From Misgurnus anguillicaudatus (Eukaryota > Chordata > Actinopteri > Cypriniformes > Cobitidae), in the NCBI RefSeq assembly GCF_027580225.2, contig NC_073357.2, positions 40,820,001 through 40,884,000 on the forward strand: a stretch of 64,000 bases of DNA. Reading direction: 5' to 3'. Under the pieces are notes generated by a model, which saw nothing but the letters and a program-made list of their open reading frames with translations, had not been told where the DNA came from and searched no databases. Position 1 is the stretch's first letter; each line of letters starts with the position of its first letter. Position numbers and translations under genes: made by a program. Of the stretch, positions 24,805 to 36,424 are shown piece after piece.

Positions 24805-27108
24805 AACTAGATAGAAAAGTTTGTTGACAAACTTTATGTTGGCTTGACAAAGCGTAGCCTGTACGTTTAAAAAGGTTTGACAGATGTATAGTTTAGTAGG
24901 CTATCTGGCTGTTAGTATGTTTAAGTATGAAGCTAGCCTGATTTAGCATGAAGCTAGCATGATTAGCCTGAAGCTAGCATGAAGCTAACATGGTTAACAT
25001 GAAGCTAGCATCAAGTTAGCATGATTAACATGAAGATAGCATGATGCTAACATGAAATAGCATGAAGCTAACATGATGCTAACATGAATAAGCATGAAGC
25101 TAACATGATGCTAACATGAATTAGCATGAAGCTAGCATGATGCTAAAATAAATTAGCATGAAGCTAGCATGATGTTAACATGAATGAACATGAAGCTAGC
25201 ATGATGCTAACATGAATTAACATGAAGCTAACATGAATTAGCATGAAGCTAGCATGATGCTAACATGAATTAGCATGAAGCTAGCATGATGCTAACATGA
25301 ATTAGCATGAAGCTAGCATGATGCTAATATGAATTAGCATGAAGCTAGCATGATGCTAACATGAATTAGCATGAAGCTAGCATGATGCTAACATGAATTA
25401 GCATGAAGCTAGCATGATGCTAACATGAATTAGCATGAAGCTAGCATGATGCTAACATGAATTAGCATGAAGCTAACATGATGCTAACATGAATTAACAT
25501 GAAGCTAGCATGATGCTAATATGAATTAGCATGAAGCTAGCATGATGCTAACATGAATTAGCATGAAGCTAACATGATGCTAACATGAATTAGCATGAAG
25601 CTAACATGATGCTAACATGAATTAGCATGAAGCTAGCATGATGCTAATATGAATTAGCATAAAGGTAGCATGATGCTAACATGAATTAGCATGATGCTAA
25701 CATGAATTAGCATGAAGCTAGCATGATGCTAACATGAATTAACATGAAGCTAACGTGATGCCAACATGAAGCTAACATGATGTTAACATGAATTAGCATG
25801 AAGCTAGCATGATGCTAACATGAATTAGCATGATGCTAACGTGAATTAGCATGAAGCTAGCATGATGCTAACATGAATAAGAATGAAGTTAGCATGTTGC
25901 TAACATTAATTGGCATGAAGCTAACATGATGCTAACATGAATTAGCATTAAGCTAGCATGATGCTAACATAAATTAGCATGAAGCTAGCATGATGCTAAC
26001 ATGAATTAGCATGAAGTTAGCATGATGCTAACATAAATTAGCATTAAGCTAGCATGATGCTAACATAAATTAGCATGAAGCTAGCATGATGCTAACATGA
26101 ATTAGCATGAAGTTAGCATGATGCTAACATGAATTTGCATGAAGCTAACATGATGCTAACATGAATAAGCATGAAGTTAGCAAGATTTATTATGAAATTA
26201 GCATGAAGCTAGCATGAAACTAGCATGAAGCTAGTATGACTTAGCATGAAACTAGCATAAGGCTAACATGACCAAAAGACCCAACCCCCATGTCTCTATG
26301 ATGTTCGGATCCAGAGATATAAGGCTTTGTTTATTATGTTGCTAGGGTGCTCATATTTGGTTGCTAGGGGCGTGGCTTAATACCTCAATAAGAATCCTTA
26401 GAGACTGATTGGATGCCTGAGTAAAATGAGCCCACCCCCATGTCTCTGTGACACTGTGCTGCAAAGATATCCATCTGGGCATTTTATAATGGCAGTCTAT
26501 GGGAGATGTTGCTAGGGTACCCAAAAATGGTTGCTAGGGGCGTGGCTTAACAGCTATGAGACGATCCAGAGAGACTGATTGGATGCCTGAGTAAAATGAG
26601 CCCACCCCCATGTCTCTACGACACTCTAAAGTGAAGATATTCCATCTGGGACGCTTTTATTCCCTTATATGGGCACGTTCCTTGCCCCATTATAAGTCAA
26701 TGGGGAAATTTGGGTGCCTCTTACACCCCAGGGGTGAGACTTACACCCCAATGTGATGTATGTTCTTACAGAGCCTGCCAGCCTCTTCAAATGTGGTAAC
26801 CCACAAGTTTCTACAAATTTCTCGCTTGTAGCTATGACCCGTCAAAGTTTGTCGCAATGTTAAGTCAATGGAAAATTTGGGGTGTTTGAGCGCCCCGTTT
26901 AGGAATTCGGTAGGTCCCATCAGTTAGAAAAGATATAGCATAAATCTACGTACCAGTCTTAAAAGTTTTGTAAAGTTTTGTGGGTGTAGCTTGAAAGCTC
27001 TAGGAGGAGTTACTGTTAGAAAAAGTGTGGACCAGAAGAATAATAATAATAATAATAATAATAAGCTTAGATCGAAGAACAGTATGTTGGCTTTGTCAAG
27101 CCAACATA
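24805..27108 (+). mobile_element. Module 2 (type alpha): head, 32 bp array, tail, hairpin cassette
   Basis: The head starts AACTAGATAG, followed by a hairpin (AAAGTTTGT/ACAAACTTT) and TATGTTGGCTTGACAAAG. The array runs 24925-26270, the conserved tail 26271-27040, then (TAA)n and the closing cassette at 27083-27108, a hairpin whose 3' arm is AAGCCAACATA. The cassette is the inverted complement of the head's TATGTTGGCTTGAC, so head and cassette act as offset terminal inverted repeats. It sits inside module 1, whose own closing cassette follows. No coding sequence, so it is non-autonomous. Confidence 0.75.
24925..26270 (+). repeat. 32 bp minisatellite array (module 2), ~42 copies
   Basis: The unit consists of TTAGCATGAA, GCTAGCATGAT and GCTAACATGAA-like blocks, a 10-11 bp sub-repeat organised into a 32 bp higher unit. 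Copies are mostly identical with scattered A/G and single-block changes. Edges decay into irregular blocks. Confidence 0.96.
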
Positions 27109-27329
27109 ATAATATCCCTGAGGAATAGTAATAGTGATGCTTTGCATAAATGCAAGCACCACTAATAATAATAATAAGTTTAAGTGCAACAACAGTATGT
27201 TGGCTTTTTCAAGCCAACATAATAAGTTTAAGTGCAACAACAGTATGTTGGCTTTCTCAAGCCAACATAATAATAATAATAATAAGTTTAAGTGCAACAA
27301 CAGTATGTTGGCTTTCTCAAGCCAACATA
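27109..27329 (+). repeat. Run of four further hairpin cassettes with (TAA)n spacers
   Basis: After the module 2 cassette come one beta cassette (27134-27163, GTGATGC...GCAAGCACCAC) and three alpha cassettes (27196-27221, 27244-27269, 27304-27329; TATGTTGGCTT...AAGCCAACATA), each preceded by ATAATAATAA and mostly by GTTTAAGTGCAACAACAG. The beta cassette fits as the 3' end of module 1. The other three have no head in the window; they could be 3' ends of elements whose 5' parts are lost. Confidence 0.8.
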
Positions 27330-27446
27330 ACTAGATAGAAAAGTTTGTTGACAAACTTTATGTTGGCTTGACAAAGCCTGGCCTGAACGTTAAAAACGGT
27401 TTGACAGAAGTTTAGTTTAGTAGGCTATCTGGCTGTTAGTATGTTT

Positions 27447-28727
27447 AAGTATGAAGCTAGCCTGATTTAACATAAAGTTAGCATGATTAGCCTGAAGCTA
27501 GCATGAAGCTAACAAGATTAGCATGAAGCTAACAAGATTAGCATGAAGCTAACAAGATTAGCATGAAGCTAACAAGATTAGCATGAAGCTAGCATCAAGT
27601 TAACATGATTAGCATGAAGCTAGCATGATGCTAACATGAAATAGCATGAAGCTATCATGATGCTAACATGAATTAGCATGAAGCTAGCATGAAGCTAACA
27701 TGATTAGCATGAAGTTAGCATGAAGCTAGCATGATGCTAACATGAATTAGCATGAAGCTAGCATGATGCTAACATGAATTAGCATGAAGCTAGCATGATG
27801 CTAACATGAATTAGCATGAAGCTAGCATGATGCTAACATGAATTAACATGAAGCTAGCATGATGATAACATGAATAAGCATGAAGCTAGCATGATGCTAA
27901 CATGAATAAGCATGAAGCTAGCATGATGCTAACATGAATTAGCATGAAGCTAGCATGATGCTAACATGAATTAGCATGAAGCTAGCATGATGCTAACATG
28001 AATTAACATGAAGCTAGCATGATGCTAACATGAATAAGCATGAAGCTAGCATGATGCTAACATGAATAAGCATGAAGCTAGCATGATGCTAACATGAATA
28101 AGCATGAAGCTAGCATCATGCTAGCTTCATGCTAGCTTCATGCTAATTCATGTTAGCATGATGCTAGCATGATGCTAACATGAATTAGCATGAAGCTAGC
28201 ATGATGCTAACATGAATTAGCATGAAGCTAGCATGATGTTAACATGAATTAGCATGAAGCTAGCATGAAGCTAACATGAATTAGCATGAAGCTAGCATGA
28301 TGCTAACATGAATTAGCATGAAGCTAGCATGATGCTAACATGAATTAACATGAAGCTAACATGAATTAACATGAAGCTAGCATGATGCTAACATGAATTA
28401 GCATGAAGCTAGCATGATGCTAACATGAATTAGCATGAAGCTAGCATGATGCTAACATGAATTAGCATTAAGCTAGCATGATGTTAACATGAATTAGCAT
28501 GAAGCTAGCATGATGCTAACATTAATTAGCATGAACCTAGCATGATGCTAACATTGAATTAGCATGAAGCTAGCATGATGCTAACATGAATTAGCATGAA
28601 GCTAGCATGATGCTAACATGAATAAGCATGAAGTTAGCAAGATTTATTATGAAATTAGCATAAAGCTAGCATGAAACTAGCATGAAGCTAGTAAGACTTA
28701 GCATGAAGCTAGCATAAGGCTAACATG
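27447..28727 (+). repeat. 32 bp minisatellite array (module 3), ~40 copies
   Basis: Same unit as in module 2, all in the same orientation except for a short inverted patch near 28117-28163. Several early units read AACAAGATTAGCATGAAGCT, a variant local to this array. Confidence 0.96.
28085..28165. repeat. Inversion within the 32 bp array
   Basis: The run switches to the complementary orientation (CATGCTAGCTTCATGCTAGC, then TTCATGCTAATTCATG) for about 45 bases and then returns. Left and right of the switch the sequence is a palindrome with arms of about 35-40 bases, capable of forming a hairpin. Confidence 0.85.
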
Positions 28728-29589
28728 ACCAAAAGACCCAACCCCCATGTCTCTATGATGTTCGGATCCAGAGATATAAGGCTTTGTTTATTATGTTGCT
28801 AGGGTGCTCATATTTGGTTGCTAGGGGCGTGGCATAATACCTCAATAAGAATCCTTAGAGACTGATTGGATGCCTGAGTAAAATGAGCCCACCCCCATGT
28901 CTCTGTGACACTGTGCTCCAAAGATATCCATTTGGGCATTTTATAATGGCAGTCTATGGGAGATGTTGCTAGGGTACTCAAAAATGGTTGCTAGGGGCGT
29001 GGCTTAATAGCTATGGGACGATCCAGAGAGACTGATTGGATGCCTGAGTAAAATGAGCCCACTCCCATGTCTCTATGACACTGTAAAGCGAAGATATTCC
29101 ATCTGAACGTTTTTATTCCCTTATATGGGCGTGTTTCCTGCCCCGTTATAAGTCAATGGGGAATTTTGGGGGCCTCTTACACCCCAGGGGTGAAACTTAC
29201 ACCCCAATGTGAGGTATGTTCTCACAGTGCCTGCCAGCCTCTTCAAATGTGGTAACCCACAAGTTTCTACAAATTTCTCGCTCGCAGCTATGACCTGTCA
29301 AAGTTTGTCGCAATGTTAAGTAAATGGGACTTTTCGGAAGTTTTATGTCCAGTTTTAGGAATTCTGTAAGTCGGATCCCGTCAAAAAGATATAGCACACT
29401 TCTTTAGACCAGTAAGAATGTCCGTGGAAAATTTTGTTGATGTAGCTTGAAAGCTGTCGGACGAGTTAGCCGCAGAAATTTTAGTCTCAGAAGAAGAAGA
29501 ATAACTAGATAGGTACATTTCCTGAAGAAAATGTGAGTGGTGCTTGCCGTGGCAAAATTCTGGGGAACATATATGATTATACTCCAAGC

Positions 29590-31380
29590 CAAAAGTAAAA
29601 TGATCCAACTCCCGTGTCTCTACGAATATTCTGATGCGAAGATATAAGGTTTTGTTTACTTGGTTGCTAGGGTACTGTATTTGGTTGCTAGGGAACAAAT
29701 TGGCATCCAATAATGATTACACGCTGAGTCACGAATCAAACGGTCCAACCCCCGTGTCTCTACGATGTTCTGATGCGGAGATATAAGGCTTTGTTTACTC
29801 TGTTGCTAGGATACTGTATTTGGTTGCTAAGGAAAATTTTGGCACCCCATAATGATCACACTCTAAGTCACGTGTCAAACGGTCCAACCCCTGTGTCTCT
29901 ACGATGTTCTGATGCGGAGATATAAGGCTTTGTTTACTCTGTTGCTAGGGTACTGTATTTGGTTGCTAGGGGAAAAAATGGCATCCACTAGTGATTACCC
30001 TCCGAGTCACGAGTCAAGCGGTCCAAACCCCGTGTCTCTACGATGTTCTGATGCAAAGATATAAGGCTTTGTTTACTCTGTTGCTAGGGTACTGTATTTG
30101 GTTGCTAGGGAAAAAATTGGCATCCACTAGTGATTACCCTCCGAGTCACGAGTCAAACGGTCCAAACCCCGTGTCTCTACGATGTTCTGATGCAAAGATA
30201 TAAGGCTTTGTTTACTCTGTTGCTAGGGTACTGTATTTGGTTGCTAGGGAAAAAATTGGCATCCACTAGTGATTACCCTCCAAGTCATGAGTCAAGCGGT
30301 CCAAACCCTGTGTCTCTACGATGTTCTGATGCGTAGATATAAGGCTTTGTTTACTCTGTTGCTAGGGTACTGTATTTGGTTGCTAGGGAAAAAAATGTCA
30401 TCCACTAGTGATTACACTCTGAGTCACGAGTCAAACGGTCCAACCCCCGTGTCTCTACGATGTTCTGATGCGGAGATATAAGGCTTTGTTTACTCTGTTG
30501 CTAGGGTACTGTATTTGGTTGCTAGGGGAAAAAATGGCCACCACTAGTGATTACCCTCCGAGTCACGAGTCAAGCGGTCCAAACCCCGTGTCTCTACGAT
30601 GTTCTGATCCAAAGATATAAGGCTTTGTTTACTCTGTTGCTAGGGTACTGTATTTGGTTGCTAGGGAAAAAATTGGCATCCACTTGTGATTACCCTCCAA
30701 GTCATGAGTCAAGCGGTCCAAACCCTGTGTCTCTACGATGTTCTGATGCGGAGATATAAGGCTTTGTTTACTCTGTTGCTAGGGTACTGTATTTGGTTGC
30801 TAGGGAAAAAAATGTCATCCACTAGTGATTACCCTCCGAGTCACGAGTCAAACGGTCCAACCCCTGTGTCTCTACGATGTTCTGATGCGGAGATATAAGG
30901 CTTTGTTTACTCTGTTGCTAGGGTACTGTATTTGGTTGCTAGGGGAAAAAATGGCCACCACTAGTGATTACCCTCCGAGTCACGAGTCAAACGATCCAAC
31001 CCCCGTGTCTCTACGATGTTCTGATGCGGAGATATAAGGCTTTGTTTACTCTGTTGCTAGGGTACTGTATTTGGTTGCTAGGGGAAAAATTGGCCACCAC
31101 TACTGATTACCCTCCGAGTCACGAGTCAAACGGTCCAACCCCCATGTCTCTACGATGTTCTGATGCAAAGATATAAGGCTTTGTTTACTCTGTCGCTAGG
31201 GTGCTCAAATTTGGTTGCTAGGGGCGTGGCTTGGGAGTGGCCAATGATGTGCCCAATTGTTACACCCCTAGTCACAAGTAAAACGGTCCAACCCCCGTGT
31301 CTCTACGATGTTCTGATGCCGAGATATAACTGTTTGAATTTTATGTTGCTAGGGTGCTCAAAAGTGGTTGCTAGGGGCGT
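29590..31380 (+). repeat. 139 bp satellite array 2 (module 4), ~13 monomers
   Basis: Same monomer family as array 1 with local variants (GCGGTCCAAACCCCGTGTCT). A three-monomer block is repeated 417 bases apart (about 30130-30480 and 30547-30898). The last monomer merges into the tail through TTGCTAGGGGCGTGGCTTGG. Confidence 0.95.
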
Positions 31381-32124
31381 GGCTTAGTAAGTCTTTAAGG
31401 ATCATGAGAGACTGATTGGATGCCTGAGTAAAATGAGCCCACCCCCATGTCTCTATGACACTGTGGTGCAAAGATATCCATCTAGGCATTTTATAATGGC
31501 AGTCTATGGGATAGGTTGCTAGGGTGCCCAAAATGGTTGCTAGGGTGAACTTACACCCCATTGTGGGGTACGTCCTGAAAGAGTCTAGCACCCTCTTCAA
31601 ATGTTGTGACCCACATGTTTCTACGAAATCCTCGCTCGGACCTATGACCCGTCAAAGTTTTTCGCAATGTTAAGTCTATGGGATTTTCGCCCATTGACTT
31701 TGAATGGGAAATTTCGGGTGCCTCTTACACCCCAGGGGTACAGCTTACACCCCATTGTGATGTATGTTCTCAAAGAGCCTACCACCCTCTTCAAATGTTG
31801 TAACTCTCATGTATCTGCAAAATCCTCGAGCAGAGTTATGACCTTTCAAAATTCGGCGCAATGTTAAGTCAATGGGATTTTTCGGGTGGTTTTTCGCCCC
31901 CCTTTCGAAAACCCTGCACCCGATTGCTTATAAAAGATATAGCCCACTTCTCCTCAATAATCCGGTCAAGTTGATCCCTCTTTTGTGGCTCTACGACAAA
32001 CCGTGCGGGACGAGTTACGCGCCGAAATTTTGTGCAGACATAAGAATAAAGATATAACTAGATGAGGTTAAAGTTTGTGAACAAACTTTATGTTGGCTTG
32101 AGAAAGCCTAGTCTGAGAGTAATA

Positions 32125-33040
32125 GATGGAGCTGCAGTTGGGGCAGTTAAGTTAGTTGGGGCAGATGGGTTAGTTGGGGCAGAATTGGACAGTTGGGGCA
32201 GAATGGGGCATTTGTGGCAGATGGGGGATTTAGGGTAGTTGGGGCATTTGGGGTAGAATTGGATAATTGGGGCAGACGGGGCACTTGGGGCAGATGGGGC
32301 ATTTAGAGCAGTTGGGGCATTTAGAGCAGTTGGGGCAGAATGGGGCAGATGAGGCAGTTGGGGCATTTGAGGCATTTAGGGCAATTTGGGCAGAATGGGG
32401 CATTTAGGGCAGATGGGGCATTTAGGGCAGATGGGGCATTTAGGGCAGATGGGGCATTTAGGGCAGAATGGGGCAGATGAGGCAGTTGGGGCATTTGAGG
32501 CATTTAGGGCAGTTTGGGCAGAATAGGGCAGATGGGGCATTTAGGGCAGATGGGGCATTTAGGGCAGTTGGGGCATTTAGGGCAGTTGGGGCATTTGGGG
32601 CAGAATGGGGCAGATGAGGCAGTTGGGGCATTTAGGGCAGTTGGGGCATTTAGGGCATTTAGGGCAGTTGGGGCATTTAGGGCAGAATGGGGCAGATGGG
32701 GCATTTAGGGCAGATGGGGCATTTAGGGCAGTTGGGGCAGAATGGGGCAGTTGGGCAGAATTGGGTAGTTGGGGCAGATGGGGCATTTGGGGCAGATGGG
32801 GCATTTAGGGCAGTTGGGGCAGAATTGGGTGTTTGGGGCAGATGGGGCATTTAGGGTAGTTGGGGTATTTGGGGCAGAATTGGGTAGTTGGGGCAGACGG
32901 GGCATTTGGGGCATTTAGGGCAGATGAGGCATTTGGAGCAGAATTGGCCAGTTGGGGCAAATGGGGCAAATGGGGCGGTTAGGTTATTTGAGGCATTTGG
33001 GGCAGAATGGGGCAGATGGGGCATTTAGGGCAGTTGGGAC
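32125..33040 (+). repeat. 18 bp G-rich minisatellite
   Basis: Built from GGGGCATTTAGGGCAG and GGGGCAGATGGGGCATTT variants at 9 and 18 base spacing. Purine-strand runs of three and four G recur every 8-10 bases along about 900 bases of the plus strand. Pro-rich frames on the minus strand are artefacts of the repeat. Confidence 0.95.
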
Positions 33041-33150
33041 ATTTATGTGTGTGTTTGTGTGAGTATGATTGGGTGTGTAATATTGTGTTTGTGTGTGTAA
33101 TTTTGTGGTTGTGTGTCTGTGTGTGTGTGTGGTTGTGTGTGGTTGTGTGG

Positions 33151-33219
<69 letters not shown>

Positions 33220-33333
33220 TCTGTGTTTTTGTGGACGTATGTTATATATAATTTTGTGTTTGTGTGTGTAATTGTGTGTCTGTGTGTAGTTGTGTGTGGT
33301 TTTGTGTCTGTGTCTGTGTCTGTGTGTGATTGT

Positions 33334-33385
<52 letters not shown>

Positions 33386-33492
33386 ATGTCTGTGTTTTTG
33401 TGACAGTATGTTATATATAATTTTGTGTTTGTGTGTGTAATTGTGTGTCTGTGTGTAGTTGTGTGTCTGTGTGTGGTTGTGTGTCTGTGTGT

Positions 33493-33568
<76 letters not shown>

Positions 33569-33689
33569 GTGCATGTCTGTTTTTGTGACAGTATGTTATA
33601 TATATAATTTTGTGTTTGTGTGTGTAATTGTGTGTCTGTGTGTAGTTGTGTGTCTGTGTGTAGTTGTGTGTGATTGTGTGTCTGTGTGG

Positions 33690-33727
<38 letters not shown>

Positions 33728-33737
33728 TTTTGTTTGT
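33040..33737 (+). repeat. (GT)n tract arranged in a ~180-190 bp higher-order repeat
   Basis: Pure GT runs alternate with a conserved spacer that contains GTATGTTATATATAATTTTG and TGTAATTGTGTGTCTGTGTG. The spacer occurs three times (near 33236, 33407 and 33591), so the block expanded as a compound unit. The Cys/Val and Thr/His frames here are not genes. Confidence 0.93.
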
Positions 33738-34349
33738 CTGTGCTATTGAGTGAGTTTTGTGAGACAGAGATAGACTGAGAGAGGTTGAGAGATGATGTAA
33801 TGTATTTGTATGAGTGAGAGTTGACAGTTAGAATTTGAAAATAAACACTCAGCCTAAACATTCTATGAATGTAAGTCTATGGGACTTTTTTGGGATGTTT
33901 GATCGGACGGTTTAGGAGAACCGTAAGTCCGATCCCTTAGAAAAGATATAGCACACCTCCTCAGATCAGACTGAAGGTCTGTGCAAAGTTTGGTGGCTGT
34001 AGCTTAAAAGCTCTAGGAGGAGTTAGAGTTAGAAATTTTGGTCTCAGAAGAAAAAGAATAATAATAATAATAATAAGTTTAAGTGCAACAACAGTATGTT
34101 GGCTTTCTCAAGCCAACATAATAATATCCCTGAGGAATAGTAATAGTGATGCTTTGCATAAATGCAAGCACCACTAATAATAATAAGTTTAAATACAATA
34201 TCAGTATGTTGGCTTTGTCAAGCCAACATAATAACTAGATAGAAAAGTTTGTTGACAAACTTTATGTTGGCTTGACAAAGCGTAGCCTGTACGTTTAAAA
34301 CGGTTTGACAGAAGTTTAGTTTAGTAGGCTATCTGGCTGTTAGTATGTT

Positions 34350-35645
34350 TAAGTAAAAAGCTAGCCTGATTTATCATGAAGCTAGCATGATTAGCCTGAA
34401 GCAAGCATGAAGCTCACATGATTAGCATGAAGCTAGCATGATGCTAACATGAAATAGCATGAAGCTAGCATGATGCTAACATGAAATAGCATGAAGCTAG
34501 CATGATGCTAACATGAATTAGCATGAAGCTAGCATGATGCTAACATGAATTAGCATGAAGCTAGCATGATGCTAACATGAATTAGCATGAAGTTAGCATG
34601 ATGCTAACATGAATTAGCATGAAGCTAGCATGATGCTAACATGAATTAGCATGAAGCTAGCATGATGCTAACATGAATTAGCATGAAGCTAGCATGATGC
34701 TAACATGAATTAGCATGAAGCTAGGATGATGCTAACATGAATTAGCATGAAGTTAGCATGATGCTAACATGAATTAGCATGAAGCTAGGATGATGCTAAC
34801 ATTAATTAGCATAAAGCTAGCATGATGCTAACATGAATTAGCATGAAGTTAGCATGATGCTAACATGAATTAGCATGAAGTTAGCATGAAGCTAGCATGA
34901 TGTTAACATTAATTAACATGAAGCTAGCATGATGCTAATATGAATTAGCATAAAGCTAGCATGATGCTAACATGAATTAGCATGAAGTTAGCATGATGTT
35001 AACATGAATTAACATGAAGTTAGCATGAAGCTAGCATGATGCTAACATTAATTAGCATGAAGCTAGCATGATGCTAACATGAATTAGCATGAAGTTAGCA
35101 TGAAGCTAGCGTGATGCTAACATGAATTAGCATGAAGCTAGCATGATGCTAACATGAATTAGCATGAAGCTAGCATGATGCTAACATGAATTAGCATGAA
35201 GCTAGCATGATGCTAACATGAATTAGCATGAAGCTAGCATGATGCTAACATGAATTAGCATGAAGTTAGAATGATGCTAACATGAATTAGCATGAAGCTA
35301 GAATGATGCTAACATGAATTAGCATGAAGCTAGCATGATGCTAACATGAATTAGCATGAAGCTAGCATGATGCTAACATGAATTAGCATGAAGCTATCAT
35401 GATGCTAACATGAATTAGCATAAAGCTAGCATGATGCTAACATAAATTAGCATGAAGCTAGCATGATGCTAACATGAATTAGCATGAAGCTAGCATGATG
35501 CTAACATAAATTAGCATGAAGCTAACATGATGCTAACATGAATAAGCATGAAGTTAGCAAGATTTATTATGAAATTAGCATAAAGCTAGCATGAAACTAG
35601 CATGAAGCTAGTATGACTTAGCATGAAGCTAGCATAAGGCTAACA
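34350..35645 (+). repeat. 32 bp minisatellite array (module 6), ~40 copies
   Basis: Same unit and orientation as in modules 2 and 3. It ends in the same irregular blocks (AGCAAGATTTATTATGAAAT and AGCATAAGGCTAACATGACC), so the array edges are conserved although the copy number varies. Confidence 0.96.
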
Positions 35646-36424
35646 TGACCAAAAGACCCAACCCCCATGCCTCTATGATTTTCGGATCCAGAGATATAAG
35701 GCTTTGTTTATTATGTTGCTAGGGTGCTCATATTTGGTTGCTAGGGGCGTGGCTTAATACCTCGATAAGAATCCTCAGAGACTGATTGGATGCCTGAGTA
35801 AAATGAGCCCACCCCCATGTCTCTGTGACACTGTGCTGCAAAGATATCCATCTGCGCAATTTATAATGGCAGTCTATGGAATAAGTTGCTAGGGTGCCCA
35901 AAAATGGTTGCTAGGGGCGTGGCTTAATAGCTATGGGACGATCTTGAGAGACTGATTGGATGCCTGAGTAAAATGAGCCCACCCCCATGTCTCTGCGACA
36001 CTCTAAAATGAAGATATTCCATCTGGGACACTTTTATTCCCTTATATGGGCATGTTTCCTGCCCCATTAAAAGTCAATGGGGAAATTTGGGTGCCTCTTA
36101 CACCCCAGGGGTACAGCTTACACCCCAATGTGATGTATGTTCTTACACAGCCTACCAGCCTCTTCAACTGTGATAACCCACAAGTTTCTACAAATTTCTC
36201 GTTCGCAGCTATGACCCGTCAAAGTTGGTCGTAATGTTAAGTCAATGGAAATTTTGGGGTGTTTGAGCGCCCCGTTTAGGAATTCGGTAGGTCCCATCAG
36301 TTAGAAAAGTCATAGCATAAATCTACGTACCAGTCTTAAAAGTTTTGTAAAGTTTTGTGGGTGTAGCTTGAAAGCTCTAGGAGGAGTTACAGTTCGAAAA
36401 AGTGTGGACCAGAAGAATAATAAT

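Larger units (their letters stand above)
32056..34120 (+). mobile_element. Module 5 (type alpha variant) with G-rich array and GT tract
   Basis: The head AACTAGATGAGG is followed by a hairpin (AAAGTTTGT/ACAAACTTT) and TATGTTGGCTTGAGAAAGCC. Instead of the 32 bp array it contains an 18 bp G-rich array (32125-33040) and a GT-rich tract (33040-33737), then a short spacer and a shortened tail (33861-34070). The cassette at 34095-34120 has CTC where the head has GAG, a matching complement that differs from the GAC/GTC seen in modules 2, 3 and 6. Confidence 0.7.
29503..34174 (+). mobile_element. Module 4 (type beta) with module 5 nested in its 3' end
   Basis: The beta head AACTAGATAGGTACATTTCC has a hairpin (ACATTT/AAAATGT), then GTGAGTGGTGCTTGCC. 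A 139 bp array spans about 29590-31380 and the tail about 31380-32055, where module 5 starts. The closing beta cassette lies at 34146-34174, immediately after module 5's cassette. Non-coding. Confidence 0.7.
27329..34230 (+). mobile_element. Module 3 (type alpha) with modules 4 and 5 nested in its 3' end
   Basis: The head AACTAGATAG begins at 27329 and carries TATGTTGGCTTGACAAAGCC. The 32 bp array spans 27447-28727 and the tail 28728-29502. Module 4 then starts inside it. The matching alpha cassette, with GTC in the loop like this head's GAC, closes at 34205-34230, after the cassettes of modules 5 and 4. Non-coding. Confidence 0.7.

Noticed and set aside
32088..32914. Pro/Cys/Ala/Asn-rich frames opposite the G-rich array
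   Set aside because: Translation of an 18 bp repeat, which is a multiple of three and stays open by chance; no other gene signals.
33043..33861. 272-residue Thr/His-rich frame on the minus strand and Cys/Val frames on the plus strand
   Set aside because: Direct translation of GT/CA dinucleotide repeats.
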